Below, piece by piece: positions 1 to 11,872 of a DNA stretch of 64,000 nt. Source of the DNA: Blakeslea trispora (Eukaryota; Mucoromycota; Mucoromycetes; Mucorales; Choanephoraceae); the NCBI GenBank assembly GCA_025331445.1, contig JAIWNE010000001.1, positions 434,001 through 498,000 on the forward strand, given 5' to 3'. The position numbers were made by a program, and so were the translations under genes. The notes under the pieces are model-generated. The model saw only the letters and a list, made by a program, of their open reading frames with translations. It had not been told where the DNA came from and searched no databases. How positions within the stretch are numbered: position 1 is the stretch's first letter; each line of letters opens with the position of its first letter.

Positions 1-576
1 AGCATACCTTTTTTCTGTCTTTCTCTATATTTCTTCCAAGTGATAAAAGATCCTCCGCTAAATCCGAAATAGAAGTAGCAAACTTGATTCGTTGATTCCC
101 GATAATTTCATGAACTTTCAACATAGATATCCAAACATCACCAAATGTTCTGTAGATTTTGTTTAACAGATAAGCAATATACCTTATTGAAGCATGATTT
201 ACCCTGATTTTGGATGTGCTTTGTCAAATGCCTCAGCAGTTGAGTGGGCTACTTTTACCATATCTCTGCCATAGCTTTCTTCCAGAAATGCTCTTTTCTT
301 CAAAAAGGTGGATATGTCCTAAAGAATTGACAGTCAATTGTCTTTTTTCGTTGTTACCACATGAACAATCTTGTTACTTTAGTCACTTGTGAATCGCCTT
401 TGACTTTCTCTAATAGTGCATGCAAGCCACCCTATTGTATAGAAATCAATCATTCTTTTTATTGTTATTCAATCAAGTAGTCTTGCGCTTACTTCGAGTT
501 CTGCCATTTGACCAATAAGATCGCTTGAATGTGTGTTTCCTTCTGTATACATATCTGGATTGTTTGCAGTCATCAT
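1..576 (-). CDS. F-BAR (FCH) domain protein, N-terminal part, truncated by window edge
   Basis: Four exons can be read on the minus strand (576-493, 431-378, 318-203, 149-8), joined by GT-AG introns of about 50-60 nt; a donor at position 7 shows the gene continues off the left edge. The joined protein starts at two tandem Met codons. It contains GGLHALLEKVKGDSQVTK, then DISTFLKKRAFLEESYGRDM, then TFGDVWISMLKVHEIIGNQR and a helical LAEDLLSLGRNIEKDRKK stretch. This is the start of an FCH/F-BAR domain: the family's FLKKRAxxEExYG signature is plain. F-BAR proteins bind and bend membranes and link them to actin or Rho GTPases. In fungi this arrangement is found in Rgd1-type RhoGAPs and Bzz1-type SH3 proteins. 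The C-terminal domain that would decide between them lies outside the window. Confidence 0.75.
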
Positions 577-2005
577 TTTTATCCTCTTTTGTTTAATTCG
601 TATATAGCTTGGAAAATATCAATAAAGTGAGAAAAGGCGAAAAAAGAAAAAAAAAAAAAGGGAGAAAGTGAACAATACATTCTATTGCTAAGGAAAAAAA
701 AGTTCCGTAAACTTTGTGATGAATAAGGAGAGATGGTAAACGATTTCCTTTTTAAGAAAATGAAAAATGTTGCTGTATTTGCAGTGTCTTGACCATTCTT
801 GCACATGTGATACACTTTGTTTTAGCTATACCGGGCATACACTTACTTGGCTGTTCTTGCTTATTAGCTTAAAGCATCAGTAATCTCAAGGATTATCAAT
901 ACAATCAAGTTGTTTCTTAGAAGCAAGGGTTCATACTGAGTAGATGCTAGCACCTTTATTATGAGCAACAGCTTACACTACACGTTATTTATTTATTTCT
1001 AAAGACCAAAATGTTGAATACTGAACAGTAGAGCTCATAAATCAGTCAGAATTCTATAGAAAATTGTTTTCAAGAAAAGAGGGAGTAACAATTTGTATAA
1101 TAAAACAAGTTATAATGAACCAAAAAATTAGGCATAGGAAAAAGAAGCAAATCAGCCATGAACAAGTTCGCTTGAATGTCTTTTTTTTTTGCAGTCAGCA
1201 ATCAATAAATCATCTGTCAAACTGACATACTTGAGTGAGCATACACCCAGGAACATATAGATGTTTACCTTTGTCTTTTCGACAAATCCAAGATTTCTCA
1301 TATCAAAAAAATTCAGAGCTACACAAATTCCCTTTGCATCATGAATAGCTACTTCTCGTTTACATTATCTGAATTCACATAGGTTGATACATTCAATCAA
1401 AGATTTGTTCTTTGTCTTAATATCTCTGCCATCTTCCACTATACTAAACATGTGAAATTTCGTTTACTTTTTGCTATTTTTCCCGAAAATAATATATAGG
1501 ATAAACGAAGGGGAATTTGTCAATTCTCTTTGCAAATACAACCAAGCCGATTCAGATGGTTTTACTGCTCTTTTTCTTTGCTTGGTCTTTCCATCACTAC
1601 TTTGCTTTTCTCTCGTAAATTAGATAGTGACACTGCAAATACATTGAGTGTTACGCGAGATATACTTGGACCGAAATTATTAAACTCGAATCAGTAGCTT
1701 AGCTATACTTGAGCTGAAAATGAAACTAATGCTAAAGAGCAGAGAGCCAAGTTTAGTACTGTATACATTCAAATGTTAAAAAAAAAGAATAAAAAAGCAA
1801 AAGAAAATAACAAAAAGCTTGATTTTATGTACAAAATAGTAGGATTCTGATACATGATTGGATAATCGAGCTGACGTCGCGGTTTCTTTTCTTACTCCGG
1901 GATCATGACATTGGTGAACCCCCAGCAAACAGTCAAGTTTTTTTTTTTTTGGCTAGTTGTTACTGATCCCCTCTTTCTTTCTTATTTAATACCTCAGTAT
2001 ATATA
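577..2005. other. intergenic region, no gene seen
   Basis: About 1.4 kb between the divergent F-BAR and ATP synthase e genes. It is AT-rich with poly-A and poly-T tracts (around 640-660, 1183-1192, 1938-1952). Short open frames here have no recognisable motif, no matching splice partners and many T/A-run residues. It presumably holds both promoters. I see no RNA gene. Confidence 0.5.
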
Positions 2006-2412
2006 ATGGTTAACAGTGCTGTTGCAAATGTGAGTTTATTTGTTAGTCGACTCGATCTCGATCTAAGACTGACGTGATTTTATTTGTTAGGTTGGACGTT
2101 GGTCTGCTTTAGCCTTCGGTCTCTTCTACGGTTACACTCATAACATCTCTTTGCAAAAGCAAGCTGAGCAAAAGAAGGTTGAAAACGAATACCACCGTAA
2201 GGAGCTTTTGATTGAACAAGCCAGAATTGCATACGCTAAGAAGCAAACCGCTCAAAGCGTTCCTGCTGCAACAGCTGTTACATGTAAATAAGTCTAAAAT
2301 TGCCCTGTTTTGATTTCTTTTGAAAATTAATTATTTCTTTATAGTCGATATTGAAAGCCCTGATTTTGATTTAGAAAAGTACATTGAACACATTGAAAAG
2401 GAAAGCAATTAA
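2006..2412 (+). CDS. ATP21: ATP synthase subunit e, mitochondrial
   Basis: Three exons (2006-2029, 2091-2283, 2345-2412) give a protein of about 94 residues. It starts MVNSAVANVGRWSALAFGLF, followed by YGYTHNISLQKQAE, a charged coiled-coil segment and a C-terminus ending in IEKESN. The single N-terminal membrane helix carrying a small-residue GLFYGYTH motif, followed by a soluble alpha-helical tail, fits subunit e (Atp21/Tim11). This F1Fo accessory subunit sits in the inner mitochondrial membrane and dimerises the synthase to shape cristae. Size matches the family (about 90-100 residues). The first exon codes only eight residues. Codons are strongly biased to C/T endings, as expected of a highly expressed gene. 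Confidence is high on family, from motif and size. Confidence 0.85.
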
Positions 2413-2534
2413 TGAAGAAAGCCACCCTACTTTTAAATAAACATGACTATCACCAGGAGCTGTACAAACCATTTACAGAGAAAAAAAAATTGACAAGCGC
2501 ACATGATTTCTAGGTGTCATTAGACAGACAACTG

Positions 2535-2798
2535 CACACACACATACACACACACACACACATTAGACATACACACGCAAACACATTTATATGGACAGAA
2601 GAGCTGAATACACTCGAGACGAATTTACATAGGCGAGCTTACACATCCACACACATATACACGCGTACAATGCAAATATGAGTAATAGGAAGACAAAAAA
2701 AAAAGCCGTTGGAAACTGTATATTAGAGAAAGCACACACATAAACTGTTGCTACTTTTAAGCAATCAAATAATTGTGTGCGTGTGTGTGTGTGTGTGA
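2535..2798. repeat. CA and TG microsatellites in opposite orientation downstream of ATP21
   Basis: An imperfect (CA)n run at 2535-2562 and a (TG)n run at 2774-2798 lie about 210 bp apart. On one strand they are complementary, so a transcript through both could fold into a long stem. They fall between the ATP21 stop codon and the next gene, probably in 3' UTR or spacer. Confidence 0.7.
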
Positions 2799-3014
2799 TT
2801 GTATATAGGCGCCTGTTCTTACAAAGAGAAAAAAAAGAAAAAAAATACAATAATCGATACAATATATTTATAAACACAATAATATGTTAGTGTTGATTGA
2901 TTGTCTTTATTTTAATTTAGCTCTCTTTGTATTCTTTATTTGATCTCTTCTTTTTCACTCTCTTTCTCTTTATTTTTTTTCTCCTCTTTCTTTCTCTTTC
3001 AAATCGTTTGCTTG

Positions 3015-5032
3015 ATGGGATATCAAGAAGAAAGCTGGGAAGTTGATATTGACTTGGGCCCAAATACAGGCCGAAATATATTTCAAAGAAAAGGAGTCTT
3101 CAATTATGAACCAGACAAAGAACTTGCATTAGCTTGTGAGCGGTATCAATATCCAATTCCGAATGCATACTCAGACGGTGAAGATGATGCCGATTCAAGC
3201 ATAGGAACCAGTAGCATTGTCTCTGGTCAGCTCTCTGAACTGTCTCTCCTCAACTTGGATAACTTTATGTATGATGAAGAGCCAACTCTTACTTCACAAA
3301 CAATCGTTCCAGACAATCAAAACAAGTTTCCCGGGACCATCACAAAGCTCCGCGGCGGTCGCAAAGAAAATCAGGGCCATGATGATTGGAATGACGATAT
3401 CGAGATACCTTCAAAAGGCATACAGTTTAGTTTTCACAAGAAAAAGATGTACGAACAGCTTTTGGATGTTTTTGACGACAACGAAAGTGTAGGACCTTCA
3501 GTGAGTCAACGAGGAAGTCCATGTGCCTCTGAGATACAGACCAACAAGCTTTCACACCCTTTTAATGATCGCTATGTAGAGCAAGACGAGGACAGTTTTA
3601 GTGAACTTGATTTTCCCGAGAATATGGGTGTGCTGTCGAAAAAACTAAGCGAAAAGAAATCGCTTAATTATGACAGGCAGACTCCTGTTCAATCTACTCT
3701 TGCAATCGACTCTATCAGAACTAAAACTACAAAACTGCCTCTTTTAGCAAAAGTGAAAAGGGAGACTGACGATGATGACTTCTTGGAGGGGCTCGAGATC
3801 AAGGAAAAAGCGTTCAAAGCTGGCATTTCGGCATCCAGACTACCTATTCCACAGCCGCAACGCTCAACATCTACAAATAAATCAAAATTGAATACTTCTA
3901 GTTTCGTAAGCCGCCTAGCAAGACCTACTCAAACAAGACTGCCTGTAGCAGATCAAGATGTAAGAAAGCCCCTATTACCTCATCAACGTCAGCCGTTTTC
4001 TATTCAGCGTAACATTCTATCAAACTCGCAATCATCATTCCATCGTGAACCAGAGTTATCTGCAAGACCTACACATTATGGCTATAAACAGCTACAATCG
4101 CCCAAGCAATTCACTTTAAGGAACAATCAACTATCTAACAAAAAGCAATCTATACCAAGAAACTTTGACACCATGCCAGCTGAAAGAAGGGGTGCAAATG
4201 GTTCGACTTTGATTGCAAGGCCCAAGACAAGGATACCTACTACTTACTACTCGCGACTAGACAACATTGATAACCTGAATGATTTACAACCATCAGGAGC
4301 TAGAAAGACCAGAGTGGAGCTCAAGGATTTTCAAAGAAATGGCAGATTGAACATGGATCACGCTTGGAAAAAGAGCGTAAAGGTAAGCAAAAAAAAAAAA
4401 TCAAAAGCAGAACTATGCATACCTTAACATGATATCTCGACAGCCAAGCAAAGTCAAATTGATTCAGCCTAATGAACAGAAATTAAAGAAGGGTAAATCG
4501 CCTGTTTACTCAGTAACATAAAGATGTATTGAAATTAATGAATTTGCTAGAGTATGATGGTATGAAGTATGATGAACGCACACATAGTTGGAGAGGAAAC
4601 GAATCCAATTTGATTGATTTTCCAAAGATGCCAACAACCAAAAAGCATCCCAAGTTGGTTTTGCTTAGCAATAAGCAACGAGGACCAAGTAAATATACTG
4701 GTACCATGAGTGACAGTATGGTATTCAAACCAGAGTCACAAAGTTGGGTTTCTCCTTTTGGAGAGGAAAATAATGATTTGGACGGCATTGAAGATCTACA
4801 AGAAGATTTGCGTCCAATGTCTAAACGAATACCCAAACGTAGTCAATTTACCAACAACAAGGTTGAATTTAAGTTGTCAATAGAAATGAAGCGACAGATG
4901 AAGTACGAACAAGAACAACATGAAACTTTGATAGAGCAATGGCCGTTAAATGAAGAAGAAGGGTACCTAATCAATTCAGCAGGAAACAAAGTGCCCATAT
5001 TTCAATATTTTTTGCTTGCTCAGATTTCCTGA
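3015..5032 (+). CDS. Byr4/Bfa1-like two-component GAP scaffold (mitotic exit/septation)
   Basis: The first exon runs from the ATG at 3015 to about 4382. A short exon follows from 4444, and the last exon begins near 4551 and ends at the stop at 5032. The donor of the second intron is ambiguous (near 4492 or 4522). The start at 3015 (MGYQEESWEVDIDLG) is preferred over an upstream in-frame ATG at 2940, because the intervening peptide is only Phe/Ser-rich translation of a pyrimidine tract. The N-terminal acidic ESWEVDIDLG, a long disordered Ser/Arg/Pro-rich middle, and C-terminal GMKYDERTHSWRGNE and MVFKPESQSWVSPFGEE match the signature of Byr4/Bfa1. With Bub2/Cdc16 those proteins form the GAP for the Spg1/Tem1 GTPase at spindle poles. 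Family assignment rests on the W-x-GNE and MVF/YxPxxxxW motifs. Confidence 0.65.
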
Positions 5033-6658
5033 ATTATATAAAATAAACAATTTTTGATATAGCATCTAGTGAAATAAGCAAAGCATATCGTTATATCCTA
5101 ATCCAAGGCAGGTTTCCTTTTATGCAACCTCATCAAATAATTTAGTTGAACAGCATACAGGGAACCAGAAATCAGCTTTTAAGTACACACCCTTTAACGT
5201 ATAAGACTATCATAAAACTAGACGTACTAAATAGAAAAATATGATGGCATTTTGTCTTGATTTTAGAATAGAGTCATTTGCTTCTATTTCTTGACTCTAT
5301 TCAAATTGATATGGATTTTGTGGATCACGCAGGCTTGGCTATGTTTATTTTTTGAGTCTTTCTTGTTGTCATTATAGTAGTGTCACAAGCAGAGGTCTAC
5401 ACAATCAGCCACATACTATTTGGGAATGATATTAGCCAACAAATGACAAAGGCCCTGATAGTATTTTAAACTTTCCATACCAAACAAAGACCTTTCTTCT
5501 ATTAAGGAAACTTTGCTTAGTTTTTGTTGTCACAAGCCTTCCCTCTCTTTATTATTTCTATCAACCATATTCTAGGTCAGCTGGTACTGCTCGAGAGTTT
5601 ATTTTGTAGGTTATCCAAAGCCCCTTTATGTCACTATAAACTTAAGCAACTCTTTAGCTATCAAAAACCACCAACACTGTGTCACTTTTGCAAACTAAAT
5701 GCGAGAGACCTCAAAAGCACTGCAACAATGAATTGCTACAACTACACCTACTGTAGCCATATGATCTTTGTGTATACCTTTCCTACTCTTTTTTCTTTTT
5801 TTTGTTGAGCTATAAGCAAAGAATATGCAGGCTAATTATATGACATAGATGTTACAGAATTGGCGATGTAGGGGCCGACTCTATCACAGCTATCCCTTTT
5901 TGATGCAATACATGCAACTAAGTTTCCTATTTTCATGCTAATTTATTTGAGAACATCGAACAAGAGAGGATGGAAGAGGTAGGAGTATGTGTTGGTTTTG
6001 CAGCTATTTCCTTTGTCTTATAATGAGCTCAAAGATCCCCTCTCTCTTCAATTTTGTTCATCATTCTCTATCACTCCAATGAGAAAAAAAAAGAAAAGTT
6101 GAATGAAATCTTTATTTTCTGCTATAATAAGCAAGATGCTTATCGATGCACATTGGCGATATATGTTTACTGCTGCATTGCACAAAAGTAAATGAGATGC
6201 ACTGCTTGGAATTAGTATAGATAAAATTCTATATATCTGATGTAATCGAAACTATAGCTCTTGAACAAAGGATTAAGGAGAGATTGAACACAACAAACTG
6301 GGTCCTCTTCTGGTTCCTTTGGTAGTAAGTCAGCAATTCTCTGAAACTCTTTTATGCCACCAAAATTTGACTTCTATGTATACAGTTGTGATACCTGTAT
6401 CTTAAATGCCTCCCTTATTGTCTTGGGCAGCTAACGATATCTTTTGATCAATAGGCAGCATATGCTTTGTTTATTTTTCGGCATTTTCTCGGTTTGAAAC
6501 TCAGTTCATTTTGCTCAATGCAAGCAAACAAAGCGGACTTTGCCCGAGGGGTGAGTGACTTCAACCATTTATGCGGTATTTGAAATGTGTTTACTCCAGA
6601 GCAACAGAAACGCGAACTAGCATCAATTACTTTCTCCCTTTTCTCAAGACAATAAAAG
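5033..6658. other. intergenic region, no gene seen
   Basis: About 1.6 kb of AT-rich sequence between two plus-strand genes. Open frames such as 5524-5808 lack any recognisable domain, have no plausible initiation context and are interrupted in every extension. No repeat or RNA gene was recognised. Confidence 0.45.
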
Positions 6659-7139
6659 ATGTCAAAAGTAGTCCATATTGGTAACAAATAAAAGCAGCAT
6701 TAATTTTGCAATGCAATTAATTCACTGTTAATCAGTTATTGTAAAGTTCAAATCTGAAGTAACTGAGCAGGTCAAGGAACAAGCTGCCCAAGACATTATA
6801 GCTTTAAAGGATTCAATTCCTGAAATTACCTCTGTTACTGCAGGCAAAAACTTTACTGATAGAGGAAAAGGATATGAATGGGGTTAGTTGAATGATTACT
6901 CACAGTTTAAAGGAGATGATAAGCTCTTGGACTTACTGAATATTCTCTGAATTACAGGTTGGGTTATTGAATTAGCTAAAAAGGAGGTACTGCATAAAAA
7001 CAACACATCTATCATGTAGTTAATAACACCCATTTGATAGGATCTCCCTGTCTACTCTAACGCTAAACCTCATCAAGATTTTTTGGCACAATACAAGAGT
7101 ACATTTGAAGACGTTCTTGCTTTTGATTATGTTTGTTAA
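6659..7139 (+). CDS. stress-responsive A/B barrel (Dabb) domain protein
   Basis: Four exons (6659-6680, 6736-6882, 6958-6986, 7042-7139) give a protein of about 98 residues. It begins MSKVVHIVIVKFKSEVTEQ, then has ALKDSIPEITSVTAGKNFT, RGKGYEWGWVIEL and SNAKPHQDFLAQY. The pattern of a VxFKF-like first strand, a helix ending in a Pro-Gly/Glu turn, G+N and a terminal H-x-x-F/Y is the Dabb dimeric ferredoxin-like fold. Members are small dimers, often stress- or salt-induced. The specific ligand or reaction is not predictable. The start codon lies in a very short first exon whose donor and acceptor restore the reading frame exactly. It converges on chitin synthase with 138 bp between stop codons. 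Confidence 0.8.
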
Positions 7140-7277
7140 TAAATTCTTTATTAAACTTATAATTGTAGATTTTATTTAATTTTTAATGTAATGTTTATAG
7201 TACATAAAAGTAATTGAGAAAAATAAAGGGCAGATTGATATATGAATAGATGCGTGTATATATTTATATTAGGATGA

Positions 7278-10200
7278 TTATTGATTACTTGAAGCAATGG
7301 TAGGTGCAGGCGATGAACCAAACATTTTTCTATCGTTAAATATTGTACCAAATGTAGGTGCAGTGCTAGGAGTGATGGTAGTTTTACCATCGAATGCAGT
7401 AGGAGAATCTAGAGGTGTCTTTAGTGTCATCTTTTTGCCAAACTTCTGGCCTGTTCTCTCAGCCTCCCAATCTTCCCATTTCTTCATGACAAGACGTGAA
7501 GGATCGAATTTGCCTTCAGCATCGCCATGACCTTTGTCTTTCTCTGCACCAGCAACTACACGAGTAGCACCCCATGAGAAATCATCAAAATGCCAGAAGG
7601 AATAAACAGGCAGAACAAGATTCCAAATAGGTAAAGCAATGATGTAAACTAAAATTTTAAAAAATAATGTTAGTCGTATGAACTTTTCTTTGCTATTGCT
7701 ACAACTTACCCAACATCCACATGACATAAACTAGCTTGAGTGTAGTGATACCGATCAAGATGGCAGGAAGGAAGAGAATAGCAATCAACAGAGCTAATGA
7801 TTGCCATTGAGGATCTGTGGAGATGGCTGAGCTGATAATCAAATAAATAGTCATGATAATGGCAGCAGGTAGTACAAGAGTACCAATCAAATCAACGAAA
7901 ACTGAGAATTGCATTGACAAGCACGCAATACCACACAAGTCAGAAACAAGAACCAATTCCATCAAGTTGTGAACAGTGGAGTTAATCCAACGACGACGCT
8001 GAGAAAGCAACACTTTAAATTCATCAGGTACAACAGTCTTACAGCGAGCTTGGGGTACAAACATCATTTGACGACGAGGGAAAGTACGCAACATCAAAGT
8101 AGACAGGAAACGATCTTCACCCAAGAGCAACAAGTTCTTTTCATGCAAAGTAGTTACAACGTTTTGGTTGTATTCGAGAATGATATCAGGATTGGCAAGA
8201 ATAGGGACCCAAGCACCATTTTTGGGTGACTTGATACGATACATACTGAAACAACCAGGCAGACAGGTTACAATACCAAACAATGACTCAAATGCTTTTG
8301 CATAGTGATGAGAAATATAGTATTCAAACACTTGGATAGCAGTAACCCCTAAGAAAAAAAATCTAAGTATGCTATTGAGGCAATTCTTAACTTGGCTGAA
8401 CTTACATGATGTTCTCTTATTGGCAATTCTTGTCTCACCACAAAGACCCATGATAGTAATATCATTGGCCATAGCAGCAACCATATAAGTAAGTGCATCT
8501 GGTAAAACCTTGGTATCGGCATCCACCTATAACAATAAAATAAAACAAAAAAATAAGCATTCATGTAACCCTAAATGAAGACTTCATATTAAACTCTAAT
8601 ATACCATCAGAACCAATTCAAATTTATCGGGTGTTACACCTTTCATTAACCAAGTCATTTTCCAAAAGATCTCATAATCGAGCTCCGATAAACGATCGTT
8701 GAACAAAACTCTCTGGAAGAAACTCATCAAAATCAACTAAAGCATTCGGTAGAGGGAAAGAAAATGAGCATAGACAAAGAGGTTAATACGTATGACTAGG
8801 AACAATTGAACCAATCGAACCGCTTACCTGAGAATCACGTTTACCACGGTTACCAGCCTTTGGTGCATCGGCTTCTTCTTCGGTACCTGATTTAACAATA
8901 GTGATACAAGGCACTCCTTTGTAATGGCCGGCATACTGTTATTGACAAAAAAAGAAAAACATAAATATTATATATAATAGTACAACAATTTAAACCTACC
9001 ACTTTAGCCATATTTAATTGCTTCTCACCATCAGCAATAGCAAGATAGGAGGCAGGCTTAGGGTTCGTCATGGTTGGATCCAAGTCCATCATGCTGACGA
9101 CAATATCGGGTGTCGACTTGGATTCACCAGCACCTGTAATCATACCATCAGCAATAACAAAGAAAATCTAAACAAGCAATTTTCTTTAGTATAAACAAGT
9201 TCTTCTCATTCATATGCCACATGAAGAAAGAGGAGTGTCTATTGTATTCTTTTCTTCTCTTACCTTATGCTTCTTAGAATATGTAGTCTCAGCTAAACTA
9301 TCCATTGTTATGCGAAGACCTTCTTCACCCTCGGAGTAACAGGTTACCAAGAGAACTGTGTACAACTCAGTTTGGACAATATCAGATTGTGCACCTCCGA
9401 GACCAACAGCAGAACTTTGTTCACTGAAGGCAGGTGTACCACGAGAAGAGCCAGAGCCCAAAGATGTAGATGAAGCACTGTTTTGTACTTGCATAGGTCC
9501 ATAGTTGTTGTAAGGTCCGGGAATGTGGTTAGCAGGGTCGTCGTTACCACCTTTAATGGAACGCCAAGCCAACCAATTTGATCTTCCACCAGGCTTAATC
9601 AAACGGCGTGAGATAAACCATTGGAACAGTAAGGCCATTGAGTAACGAACAACAATCATGGCAATAATGACCACAAGCATAAGATTCATGATGATCTTGT
9701 CTGCAATACAACCGCCTGTTTCGGTTTCCATAATGCCGACTCTATAACGAGACTCTAGACACTTACGCACTGATGAGCCATTTTTTGTGTACAACAAAGC
9801 GTATGACATGTCCTTGGCAAGGTTCTTCCGGATGGTTGTGTCTACGTCTGAGCCATATGGTGTAAGTGTGTTATCGACATATTTTGTCAAGTTCAAAACT
9901 ATAGGGTCAAATTTATCATGTTAGGACACCTATTTTGGGATTTATCACTAGTTGCTTTTTTTTTCTTCTTTTTGGGTACTGGTTCGTTTAGAATGTACGG
10001 ATAAGAAGGAAAAAAAAAATTATTATTACCTGAATCGCCTACTAAAGCTAGATTACGACCATAAGTCAGATTTGTATTTAAATCCGCCCAATCAAAGCCA
10101 AGTACACCAATAGGTTTAGCATAACTTTGTAATTCAGCAAGAGACAAACAAGTATTATTGGGAGGAGACATACCACCCCCATAAGGGTTGGTTAGATAAC

Positions 10201-11428
10201 AGACGGAGGTAGAAGGATAACTAGCACAATAATTGCGCTTGTCACCGTTAAAGATGCTGCTGATATCTGTGTTTTCATAATCATTGGTCAGATTTAAACC
10301 TTTAGAGGCAAAGAAGCCCTTCATTGCATCCATTTCATAGATCGAGCCAAACACTCGGACCTGCTTATAATAGACAGGAATACGAACACCATTCGAGACT
10401 TGAGAGAAAGGCGAGTTACCTTCAGCTGTAGGACAGAGTGTTTTGTTGAGACCATAAGTGATAAATGCAAGAGCACCACAAAGGAGAGCGATAATATAAA
10501 CTAAAGAAAGCTATAGAATGTGCGATTAAATTTACGTTCGATCTTTCAATATTTTTTTTGTTATGGATATGCCATTTGTAAATATGTATGCACATTATAA
10601 TTTTAAAAATTCTGGATACTTTACTTTTTCTCTCCAAGCTTGTTGTACCATTGGGTTTTTCATTCGTAAACAAATGCGGAGGAACCAATTTGGGATACAG
10701 CATGTCATTAAATAAGCCATCCAAGCCCACCAGCTGGTAAGCACCTTGACCTTTTCCTCGGGTTCTTCAGGTTGCTTTGCCTGATCTTGTTGCATCATCA
10801 TAGCAGCCTCTTGTTGCTGATACATCTTTTGTTGTTGTAATTGATGTTGCAATCTGTTTGGCATTGGGTTTGGACGAGGTCGTGCAGCAGAATTTCCGGG
10901 TGGTGCACCATATCCGCTAGAGCGGCCATAAGCTTGTTGCTGCTGTTGTTGTTGATTGCGATGCTGCTGAGAAGGAGTTCGGAACATGCCCTGACGAGGT
11001 CTCTGTCTCTCGGGACGAGAAAGAGAACGAGAGCGGTTCATACTGACACGCTGATAAGCACCTTGACCGCCTTGAGGTCCCATCATAGGCTGCTGTGGAC
11101 CTGGTGCTCCCCCTCCAGGAGAACGCATAGGTCTTCCTCCGCCAGGATGCATATTGCGTTGTTGTTGGTATTGTTGTGGTGGTAGTTGAGATTGTCTATA
11201 GGGTTGGTAGTGCTGAGGTGGTTGTGGCTGCTGAGAGCGGATCCGATTTGATTGCGGCTGTTGATTTTGAGGGGATGGGCGGGAGCGAGAGAATTGATCC
11301 ATGCCATAAGACTGCACACGTTGCTGACTATTTCTAGGTTGTTGTGATGGTGGCCTCATAGCATGTTGCTGTTGTGACAAGCGTGGATCAGGCCGATGAC
11401 CTTGCTGTCGATTATTAGGATTTGACAT
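7278..11428 (-). CDS. chitin synthase, class IV (Chs3-like)
   Basis: A multi-exon minus-strand gene coding roughly 1,150 residues. The first about 225 residues are disordered and rich in Gln, Pro, Arg and Gly. After that come membrane segments ([18 protein letters not shown]), a Cys-containing extracytoplasmic region (around 9.9-10.3 kb) and another membrane helix ([20 protein letters not shown]). The glycosyltransferase 2 core follows, with [24 protein letters not shown] (DxD), [13 protein letters not shown] and the processive-enzyme signature QRRRW. Several C-terminal membrane helices precede a Thr/Ser-rich cytosolic tail. The enzyme polymerises UDP-GlcNAc into cell-wall chitin at the plasma membrane. 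No myosin motor domain is present, so it is not class V. The Q/P-rich N-terminus is longer and more biased than in yeast Chs3. Family confidence is very high, class moderate. Confidence 0.93.
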
Positions 11429-11872
11429 GTTTTTATTTTGCTCTTATCTCTCTCTCTGAAAAAAAATAAAGCAAATCAAGAGAAAGCGAAAATTCTAGAT
11501 ATTTATAAATATGTACAATAAAAGAGAAAAAAAGAGAGAAGAAATATAATATAAAGAATACACACAAAAGAAAAAGGGAAAAAAGAAAGAAAGAAAGAAT
11601 AATAATAAAATAAAATTATATATCCCAAAGAAAGGAATAGAGGAGTTTTATTTAGTAAGAAAATAGAATTTGTTACTATTTTCATCATCTAAAAAAGTTC
11701 TTTTCTGAATTGGCTGAAAAAAAAAAAAAGTGGCCCCTGGCAGACACCTCTTTTTTTTTTTATTTGCCACCGGGTCTTATTATGATGTTTGTGTAACGTT
11801 GTATTTATTTTTATATTCTTTACATTTTAGGACAGAATTCAAACAAGATGTGCTAACCAAACCAATTAATCA
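11429..11872. other. chitin synthase upstream region
   Basis: This 444-bp spacer separates two minus-strand genes. It contains purine-rich GAAA/AAAG tracts (11515-11610) and T/A homopolymers. It presumably contains the chitin synthase promoter and the DNAJC11-like 3' UTR. No coding sequence was identified. Confidence 0.4.

Noticed and set aside
2940..3014. Upstream in-frame ATG giving the Byr4/Bfa1-like protein a hydrophobic N-terminus
   Set aside because: The added residues are almost only Ser/Phe/Leu from a CT-rich tract just before the gene, typical of a pyrimidine leader; the family starts at the acidic W-containing segment.
7297..7530. Plus-strand open frame over the chitin synthase C-terminus
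   Set aside because: Shadow of the coding exon on the opposite strand, with no domain and no independent support.
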